Source: JAGLCY01 sp965363725
GTDB taxonomy: Bacteria > Krumholzibacteriota > Krumholzibacteriia > LZORAL124-64-63
Direction of reading: 5' to 3'
Assembly: GCA_965363725.1 (NCBI GenBank)
Contig: CBDTUS010000105.1
Span: 1 to 12,750, forward strand
Length of the DNA stretch: 12,750 bases
The position numbers were made by a program, and so were the translations under genes. The notes under the pieces were generated by a model, which had not been told where the DNA came from, made no database searches, and worked only from the letters and a program-made list of their open reading frames with translations. Positions within the stretch are counted from its first letter, which is position 1. Each line of letters begins with the position of its first letter. Positions 7,352 through 12,750 of the stretch are shown here, in pieces.

Positions 7352-7571
7352 GGCATCTCCTGGATAAAATTTTGAGGACAAAGGTGACAACCAAAACTTC
7401 ATTCAAATCAAATTATCAAATACTCGATACTTGAACCCGCCCGGGTGCAATCGGGGTGCACCATGTACGTAACACCTGAAAAATCATCTGCCATGAACTG
7501 TCGATCGAATCCAGTATACCACACGGGAAATGAGGTCCGGGGCTCAATATGGGGTTTATTTGGGGACCCCG

Positions 7572-7602
7572 AAAAAAGGCCCCGAGCATTCGCCCGGGGC
7601 CT
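7572..7602 (-). terminator. Intrinsic terminator of the subtilase gene
   Basis: Read on the minus strand, AGGCCCCG pairs with CGGGGCCT (8 bp, plus two inner pairs after a mismatch) and is followed by a T6 run at 7577-7572. It lies 30 bases beyond the TAG stop at 7632. It separates the subtilase transcript from the LVIVD gene, so the latter needs its own promoter within about 7352-7571. I see only AT-rich sequence there, with no convincing -35/-10 pair. Confidence 0.88.
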
Positions 7603-7631
7603 GCCACAAAAAACCTACTATCGGTTCCAGC

Positions 7632-10535
7632 CTACTTGACCAGCATCATCTTCCGGATTTCCTGGAAGTCGCCGGTGCGCATCTCGTAGAAGTACACGCC
7701 GCTGCTGAGCCGGTCGGCCCGGAACATCACCTCGTGGGTTCCCGCGCTCTGCACGCCGTCCACGATCGTCTTTACCCGACGTCCGGCCGTGTCGTACACG
7801 CTGATGGTCACGTGGCTTTCCCTTGGCAACTCGTAGCTGATTTTCGTCGCCGGGTTGAAGGGGTTCGGGAACGCCCCGTGCAGCAGGTAAGAAACCGGCA
7901 GCGGCTTCTCGATATCCGGGACGGAGGAAGCCGCCATCATGAAGGTGTCAAGTCCCGTAAGGGAGCCGATACCCGTCGGGCCAACCACCGTCGCGGCTCC
8001 GGAAATCTTGTCGACAGACACGAACGAGTTCGCGGTCTGACCTCCCCCGACCACGCCGTGGAGGTTGCCGTCCCTGTCGAAGGCTATGTCGCCGATCCCC
8101 ACACCAAGGCCTAACGAGCCCACCAGGGTCATCGCGCCGGTGACCGTGTCGATCACTAAAAGGTTGTCGCCCGATCCCCCATCCCAAAACTCGGTGCCGT
8201 AAAGAATACCGGTGGTCGGATCGAACCCCATGCCGGTGATGCTCAGGTCGATCGCCGGTCCTGCGGTCGCGCCACCGGTGGCGCTGTTGATGGTGTAGAG
8301 AACATCGGGGTCCGTACCGCCGATGCCGTACAGGATCCCACCGGGGCTGAAGGCCATCGCCTGGAAACTCTGGACGCCGGTATTGCCGATGAAATACGCG
8401 GCGCCGGTCACCCCGTCGATGCGGAAGAGGTCCATCGTTCCGGTGTTGTCGGGTCCACCGAGGCCGAAGATCTCACCCGCTCCGTTGATGGCCAGGCCCG
8501 GCATGCCGCTGACCCCCGTGTTGCCGATGACGTGTGCGGTGCCGATTCCAGGATACATCCGAAGGAGCTCGCCGGTCCCGCTGAACCCCTGGGTGGCGTA
8601 GACCCATCCCCCGACCGCGGGCGCAATCGTTCCGGTCACCTCCAGGCTGACCGAAATGACCAGTTGCGGCCTGACGGGGTCGTTGCTGGAAAGGAACAGG
8701 TCGCATAAGTAAAAACCCGGAGCGAACCCCGAAGCGTCCACCGCCAAATCGTAGAACCTCGAGCTCAAGGGGGCTTCGCTCCCGGAGACCGCACTGGGGG
8801 TGAGCCACGGACAGTCTCCCCCGCCGGGTAGGTTTTCCTCTACAAGGTTCCACACGAGGCTCTCGCACGTCCCGTTGTTGCCCACCTGGAAGGGTATGGA
8901 ACCCGTCCCGTCGAGACCCGCCGTGATGTCGAACGAAAGCGCATTGACCGCCACCGTTGGATCCAGGCACGGCGTTTCGGTCACGACGTTGGCCGCGTTC
9001 ACCAAACCGTAGCCGTATTCCGTGTCGTAGCCCGGATCGCCCATGTCAACGGCGCTGGCCTGCATGATCCCTTCCACCTCGGCGGCGGCGAGCGACGGAT
9101 TCACCGAGAAAGAAAGTGCGGCGACGCCGGCGGCATAGGGCGAAGCGAGGGACGTTCCGTTGGCGGACTCGAAGTCGCCGGGACCCTCGCCGTCGGCCCC
9201 GGTGCGGTCGGTGGTCCAGATGTCCTGGCCGGGTGCGACAAAAGCGGTGCCGGCCCCGTACTGGCTGAAGTCAGCTCGAAGGCCGGTGCTGGTGACCGCG
9301 CCGACCGCATTCACTTCGGGGACGCTGGCCGGATAACCGATCGTACCTGTACCGTTGTTGCCCGTTGCGGCGAAGTGGACCATCCCGTTGGCCCTAGTCA
9401 GCGCAAACTTCGCATCGAGGGCCGCCGAAGTCGCCCCGATATGGTAGCTGTGGTTCGAAACACGGCATCCTGCGTCTTCGGCGGCGGAAAGTCCCGTGAT
9501 GATCCAGCTGAAGGAGGTCGAGAAACCGCCGGTGGCGCATTCGGTGGTGATGCTCATGCGCACCGAGAAGACCGGACTGGACGGAGCCACGCCCGTGCCG
9601 TCGAGGGCGTTATTGATGATCGCCGACACGGCGCCGGCGACAAGGGTGCCGTGATCGTCGCAGACCTCGACCGGTCCTCCGTTTCCCGGGCCCTGGGAAG
9701 TCACGTCGACGCCGGGAATGAGGTTCAGGTCGGGATGGTCCTGCTGGACGCCCACGTCGAAGACGGCCACCGGGACGGTCGCGCTGCCGGTAGTGGTGTC
9801 CCAGGCCTCCTGGGCGTCCATGTCAACATCGACGGTGCCGCCGTTCTGCCCCGTGTTGTGGAGTCCCCACTGGGAGACCAAGCCGGGATCATTCGGAATG
9901 AGGTCCAACCTTCCGGTCACGATCCGGTCCAGCTCGGCGAAGAGCGAATCGCCGCTGCGCGCGAGATCGTTGGCGATCTCCTGGGCGGTAAAACCGTTCC
10001 TCGTGGAGAGCTCGACCAAATAGGTTCCCTCCATGCCGGCCCAGTCGTGATCACCGAGATCGGCGTCCTTGTCGAGGGCCAGGATGAGGGACTCGGCGCG
10101 GCTCCGGCTGACGCCCTTGTCGAATCCGACCATCAGGCTCCCCGTCAACACGACGGTCCCGTGCAAGTCCCCTTCAAACACGGGCGAGGCAAAAGCCACA
10201 TCGGGACGGGCCGCCAGGGACGCGACCAGCGCCTCGATGGCGGGGCCACTCCGGCTGGCCTTACGGACCGGGATCCGCCACCATGAAGCGAGGTCCATGG
10301 CTTCGCGGTTTTCGATCACGAGTCCCATCGCCTCGAAATCGGCCTTCTGACCCAGGGGATCGGCGGCCATCCGAACGGCCACCTGGGTGGGGTCCAGAGT
10401 GCGAACCTGCCTTTCGGCCTTGTAGTAGGAAACGTATTCCGCCGCAGCGTTGGTCGCCGCCATCAAGCAGCAGACCAAAGTGATGAGGGCGATCCCCGCT
10501 CGAACTTGTCGAGGAAATCCCAATCCCAATTCCAA
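7632..10535 (-). CDS. Secreted multidomain S8 (subtilisin-family) serine protease with propeller and T9SS-type CTD
   Basis: A 967-residue protein if begun at TTG 10535, which has GGAGG (10543-10547) 7 bases upstream. The ATG at 10637 would add 34 low-complexity residues, lacks a Shine-Dalgarno sequence and sits only about 12 nt from the predicted transcription start. The signal peptide VRAGIALITLVCCLMAATNAAA is followed by an inhibitor-like propeptide (to about 215; RPDVAFASPVF). The S8 domain has Asp260 (VAVFDVGVQQDHPDL), His295 (CDDHGTLVAGAV), oxyanion Asn393 (ATGNNG) and Ser462 (NGTSLASPYAAGVAAL), so it should be active. A beta domain of about 110 residues follows (about 525-634; 'SSNDPVRPQLVISVSLEV'), then about five 'IDxxTGAAxxIGxTG' propeller blades (about 640-870) and the CTD (AFPNPFNPAT, YDTAGRRVKTIVDG, LSSGVYFYEM, MMLVK). 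It probably degrades extracellular protein or matures surface proteins; the substrate is unknown. Confidence 0.92.
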   Translation of the reverse strand: MELGLGFPRQVRAGIALITLVCCLMAATNAAAEYVSYYKAERQVRTLDPTQVAVRMAADPLGQKADFEAMGLVIENREAMDLASWWRIPVRKASRSGPAIEALVASLAARPDVAFASPVFEGDLHGTVVLTGSLMVGFDKGVSRSRAESLILALDKDADLGDHDWAGMEGTYLVELSTRNGFTAQEIANDLARSGDSLFAELDRIVTGRLDLIPNDPGLVSQWGLHNTGQNGGTVDVDMDAQEAWDTTTGSATVPVAVFDVGVQQDHPDLNLIPGVDVTSQGPGNGGPVEVCDDHGTLVAGAVSAIINNALDGTGVAPSSPVFSVRMSITTECATGGFSTSFSWIITGLSAAEDAGCRVSNHSYHIGATSAALDAKFALTRANGMVHFAATGNNGTGTIGYPASVPEVNAVGAVTSTGLRADFSQYGAGTAFVAPGQDIWTTDRTGADGEGPGDFESANGTSLASPYAAGVAALSFSVNPSLAAAEVEGIMQASAVDMGDPGYDTEYGYGLVNAANVVTETPCLDPTVAVNALSFDITAGLDGTGSIPFQVGNNGTCESLVWNLVEENLPGGGDCPWLTPSAVSGSEAPLSSRFYDLAVDASGFAPGFYLCDLFLSSNDPVRPQLVISVSLEVTGTIAPAVGGWVYATQGFSGTGELLRMYPGIGTAHVIGNTGVSGMPGLAINGAGEIFGLGGPDNTGTMDLFRIDGVTGAAYFIGNTGVQSFQAMAFSPGGILYGIGGTDPDVLYTINSATGGATAGPAIDLSITGMGFDPTTGILYGTEFWDGGSGDNLLVIDTVTGAMTLVGSLGLGVGIGDIAFDRDGNLHGVVGGGQTANSFVSVDKISGAATVVGPTGIGSLTGLDTFMMAASSVPDIEKPLPVSYLLHGAFPNPFNPATKISYELPRESHVTISVYDTAGRRVKTIVDGVQSAGTHEVMFRADRLSSGVYFYEMRTGDFQEIRKMMLVK

Positions 10536-10542
10536 GTATCCG

Positions 10543-10547
10543 CCTCC
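10543..10547 (-). promoter_or_regulatory. Shine-Dalgarno supporting a TTG start for the subtilase
   Basis: The minus strand reads GGAGG-CGGATAC-TTG, the best ribosome-binding site near the N-terminus. It places the signal peptide about 11 residues from the start, as expected for Sec export. Two further in-frame TTG codons follow at 10529 and 10523 but are spaced less well. Confidence 0.6.
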
Positions 10548-10655
10548 AGGGCAAGTTGTTGTCGTATCGGTGCTCGTGCTGAGCCCTGCCAGCTGTATGG
10601 CGCCGAGTGGAAGGTGTATTTGGTATTCTTCAGCCATATCTGGATGTTGCTGATA

Positions 10656-10685
10656 ATTATACCGTATTAGGGTATTTTTTGTCTA
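10656..10685 (-). promoter_or_regulatory. Sigma70-like promoter for the subtilase gene
   Basis: The minus strand has TAGACA at 10685-10680 (5 of 6 match to TTGACA), an 18-base spacer, and a perfect TATAAT at 10661-10656. Transcription would start near 10649. This gives a leader of about 113 nt before the TTG start and makes the upstream ATG at 10637 unlikely. Confidence 0.6.
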
Positions 10686-10892
10686 TTTATATTGTGCGCC
10701 TTCATAAAGCCACTTTTAACTTACTGAAACGAAAGACAAAACAGTTTTCGGCCCTTCGCGACGGCCGCCTGCTGGAGGGCGGACTGGCGACGAGGGGGGC
10801 AGTCCATTAGAATGAATTCACCGCAGCAATGAACCGGCGACAGGAAATATTATTCCGCCACCGAGCACCCGCAATCCAAGAGAACTGGAATC
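10686..10892. other. Divergent intergenic region, ABC-exporter side
   Basis: With the promoter region above, this makes up the 357-base gap between the subtilase start and the exporter start. About 10640-10745 is AT-rich, while about 10750-10805 is GC-rich. Two short inverted repeats occur: CCGCC/GGCGG near 10765-10782 and GGACTG (10781-10786)/CAGTCC (10800-10805). They could fold in the exporter leader. TTGTGC (10692-10697) with TTTAAC (10715-10720) is a poor promoter match. I see no small gene with a ribosome-binding site and no match to a riboswitch I know. Confidence 0.35.
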
Positions 10893-12680
10893 ATGAGCCA
10901 AAACACGGAGTCCCCTGGAGACACTCCAGCGACGAACCGAAAGCCTTCCGTCTCGCTTTCGAGCCTGCGTCACGCCTTTGCCGCGATCATCTGGCCCCGG
11001 CGAAAACTGGTCCTCCTGGGGCTGGTCCTCATCGGCGCCAACCGTCTGGCCGGACTCGTGCTGCCCGGTTCGAGCAAGTATCTCATCGACAATGTCATCG
11101 TCCAGCACGACACCTCGCTGCTCAGGGTGCTGCTGTTGGTCGTCGGTTTGGCCATCCTGGTCCAATCGGTGACCTCGTTCCTGTTGACCCGGCTGCTCAG
11201 TGTGGAGGCACAGCATCTGATCGCCACGCTGCGCGCACAGATGCAGAGGCAGATCATCCAGTTGCCGATCGCGTTCTTCGACGACAGCAAATCCGGCGCC
11301 CTGGTCTCCCGGATCATGACCGACGTCGAGGGGGTTCGCAATCTCGTCGGGACCGGATTGGTCCAACTGGTGGGAGGGTTGTTGACCGCGGCGGTGGCTC
11401 TCACCCTGCTGATCCGGATCAACCTCCAGATGACCCTCTATGCCTTTATCCCCCTCATCATCTTCGGGCTGATTTCCCTGAAGGCCTTCGCCTATATCCG
11501 ACCGATCTTCCGCAAACGAAGCGCCATCAACGCCGAAGTGACAGGCCGGCTCACCGAGACCCTCGGCGGCATCCGGGTCATCAAGGGCTTCCACGCCGAG
11601 CAGCAGGAATACCGGGTTTTCGAGGAGGGCGTCGACCGCGTATTCCAGAACGTCAAGCAATCCCTCACCACCACCAGCCTGGTCACCAGTACGGCCACGC
11701 TCCTGATGGGTCTCATGAGCATCATCATGATGGGCATCGGGGGAACAATGATCATCAAGGGTGACATGACCGTGGGAGAATTCGTCGCGTTCACCCTGTA
11801 CATGGCGTTCTTGATCACGCCGATCGTCCAGATGAGCAACATCGGCACCCAGATTACCGAAGCCTTCGCCGGCCTGGATCGGATGGAGGAAATCCTCTCG
11901 ATGGAACGGGAGGGTGAAGAAGAAGGCCGCACTGTCGTCCTGGAGGACATTCATGGCGACATCGCCTTCGAGAACGTCTCTTTTGCCTACCAGAAGGACA
12001 AAGACGTATTGCGGGATATCAGCTTCGAAGCCCCGGCCGGATCGGTGACCGCCCTGGTGGGCAGCTCGGGCTCGGGAAAATCGACCGCGGCAGGCCTGGC
12101 CGCTTCGTTCCGGATCCCGACCAAAGGCGTGGTCCGTATCGACGGCCACGACCTCACCACGGTCAAACTCGAAAGCTATCGGGATCATCTCGGGGTCGTG
12201 CTTCAGGATGAATTCCTTTTCGAGGGCACCATTCGCGAGAACATTCTCCTGGCCCGGGCCGATGCAAGCGAAGAAGAGCTGCTCGAGGCGGTGGCCGCCG
12301 CCCACGTCAAACATTTCACCGACCACTTCGACGAGGGCCTCGACACGCTCATCGGCGAGCGCGGCGTCAAGCTCTCCGGCGGCCAGAGACAGCGGGTCTC
12401 GATCGCCCGGGCGTTGCTCGCCAACCCCCGGATTCTCATTCTCGATGAGGCCACGTCGAGCCTGGACACCGAGAGCGAGGCCTATATCCAGGAGAGTCTC
12501 GCACGCCTCATGGCGGGACGGACGACCCTGGTCATCGCCCACCGCCTGAGCACCATTCGGCGCGCCGATCAGATCCTGGTGCTTGAAGATGGGCAAATCG
12601 TCGAGCGGGGAAAACACGATCAGCTGATCGCCCAAAAGGGACGGTACCACGAGCTCTACACGTACCAGGCGAGGATCTAG
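10893..12680 (+). CDS. ABC exporter, fused transmembrane and ATPase half-transporter (MsbA/multidrug type)
   Basis: A 595-residue protein, the usual length for a type IV half-transporter that works as a dimer in the inner membrane. Residues about 35-330 form the ABC transmembrane domain with hydrophobic spans near 38-60, 76-98, 155-175, 181-200, 265-290 and 296-315. The intracellular-loop signature LPIAFFDDSKSGALVSRIMTDVE is split here as LPIAFFDDS (124-132) and GALVSRIMTDVE (135-146). The ATPase domain has an A-loop Tyr366, Walker A GSSGSGKST (390-398), Q-loop Gln438, signature LSGGQ (494-498), Walker B ILILDE (514-519), D-loop SSLD (522-525) and switch His550. All catalytic residues are present. 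The substrate cannot be read from sequence; lipid A-core, other lipids, drugs or peptides are possible. The Shine-Dalgarno is weak (AAGAGAACTGGAATC-ATG). It is divergent from the subtilase gene, with no sign of co-transcription. Confidence 0.95.
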   Translation: MSQNTESPGDTPATNRKPSVSLSSLRHAFAAIIWPRRKLVLLGLVLIGANRLAGLVLPGSSKYLIDNVIVQHDTSLLRVLLLVVGLAILVQSVTSFLLTRLLSVEAQHLIATLRAQMQRQIIQLPIAFFDDSKSGALVSRIMTDVEGVRNLVGTGLVQLVGGLLTAAVALTLLIRINLQMTLYAFIPLIIFGLISLKAFAYIRPIFRKRSAINAEVTGRLTETLGGIRVIKGFHAEQQEYRVFEEGVDRVFQNVKQSLTTTSLVTSTATLLMGLMSIIMMGIGGTMIIKGDMTVGEFVAFTLYMAFLITPIVQMSNIGTQITEAFAGLDRMEEILSMEREGEEEGRTVVLEDIHGDIAFENVSFAYQKDKDVLRDISFEAPAGSVTALVGSSGSGKSTAAGLAASFRIPTKGVVRIDGHDLTTVKLESYRDHLGVVLQDEFLFEGTIRENILLARADASEEELLEAVAAAHVKHFTDHFDEGLDTLIGERGVKLSGGQRQRVSIARALLANPRILILDEATSSLDTESEAYIQESLARLMAGRTTLVIAHRLSTIRRADQILVLEDGQIVERGKHDQLIAQKGRYHELYTYQARI

Positions 12681-12750
12681 CCGGCTTGCGCCCTGTTTCG
12701 ACTCGTGCTTGTTTGTACCGATGGAATTGGTTCGAGTTGGCCATCTTCAA
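12681..12750. other. Downstream flank of the ABC exporter
   Basis: The last 70 bases contain an imperfect inverted repeat (CGACTCG...CGAGTTG) without a T-run. No gene start with a ribosome-binding site is seen, and no terminator is evident before the window ends. Confidence 0.3.

Noticed and set aside
6428..7375. 315-codon plus-strand frame opposite the LVIVD gene
   Set aside because: It is the antisense of a clear repeat protein. Its apparent Gly/His/Asp repeats merely mirror the LVIVD repeats, and it has no ribosome-binding site.
7441..7470. Short direct repeat GGGTGCA...GGGTGCA near the LVIVD upstream region
   Set aside because: Two 7-base copies in GC-rich DNA are easily expected by chance, and there is no promoter of known position to make them an operator.
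9375..10286. 303-codon plus-strand frame opposite the subtilase
   Set aside because: It overlaps the catalytic and propeptide region of an intact subtilase on the other strand and shows no recognisable domain or start signal.
10818..12650. 610-codon open frame on the minus strand opposite the ABC exporter
   Set aside because: The plus strand carries a full-length ABC exporter with every family motif. The antisense translation is acidic/Gln/His-rich with no domain, a pattern typical of the shadow of a high-GC gene.
12532..12750. 72-codon minus-strand frame at the right edge
   Set aside because: It overlaps the conserved 3' end of the ABC exporter, has a composition typical of an antisense shadow, and no ribosome-binding site can be judged at the window edge.

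Overview
The window is GC-rich bacterial DNA with long genes, canonical Shine-Dalgarno sequences (AGGAGG, GGAGG) and intrinsic terminators. Seven complete genes and the last codons of an eighth are visible. At least six of the eight products look exported. Three proteins, and the tail of the partial one, end in the Ig-like 'PNPFNP...L(V/L)K/R' C-terminal domain (FlgD-Ig-like or type IX 'type A' sorting-domain family). That domain, together with LVIVD and subtilase architectures and high GC, suggests an uncultivated FCB-group or neighbouring lineage (for example Krumholzibacteriota, Eisenbacteria, Latescibacterota or Zixibacteria). The phylum is an inference from protein style; no rRNA or marker gene is present.

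Layout. Positions 1-60 (+) are the 3' end of a CTD-bearing gene. Positions 224-1420 (-) encode a DUF2891-type putative lipoprotein. A 292-bp divergent intergenic region follows. Positions 1713-3386 (+) encode a secreted protein made of four tandem ~105-residue beta-rich repeats plus a CTD, followed by a GC-rich hairpin. Positions 3655-4269 and 4299-5063 (+) are two small secreted proteins in an apparent two-gene unit. It ends at a bidirectional terminator (5110-5142) shared with the convergent LVIVD-repeat protein (5174-7351, -; about 14 propeller blades and a CTD). Upstream of that, on the same strand and separated by a strong terminator, is a multidomain secreted subtilase (7632-10535, -; propeptide, S8 catalytic domain, beta domain, small propeller, CTD). 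Divergent from it is an ABC exporter with fused membrane and ATPase domains (10893-12680, +).

Working together. Apart from the ABC half-transporter, everything seen is cell-envelope or secreted material. The CTD proteins are probably Sec-exported and then handled by one common C-terminal-domain machinery, which is not encoded here. The subtilase and the LVIVD protein have separate transcriptional signals, so this looks like a cluster of independently transcribed surface-protein genes and not one operon. I see no CRISPR array, insertion sequence, rRNA, convincing tRNA or obvious defence system. The parts that look least described are the four-repeat protein and the small protein ending in an aromatic/basic 'SRSWGELKALYR' tail.
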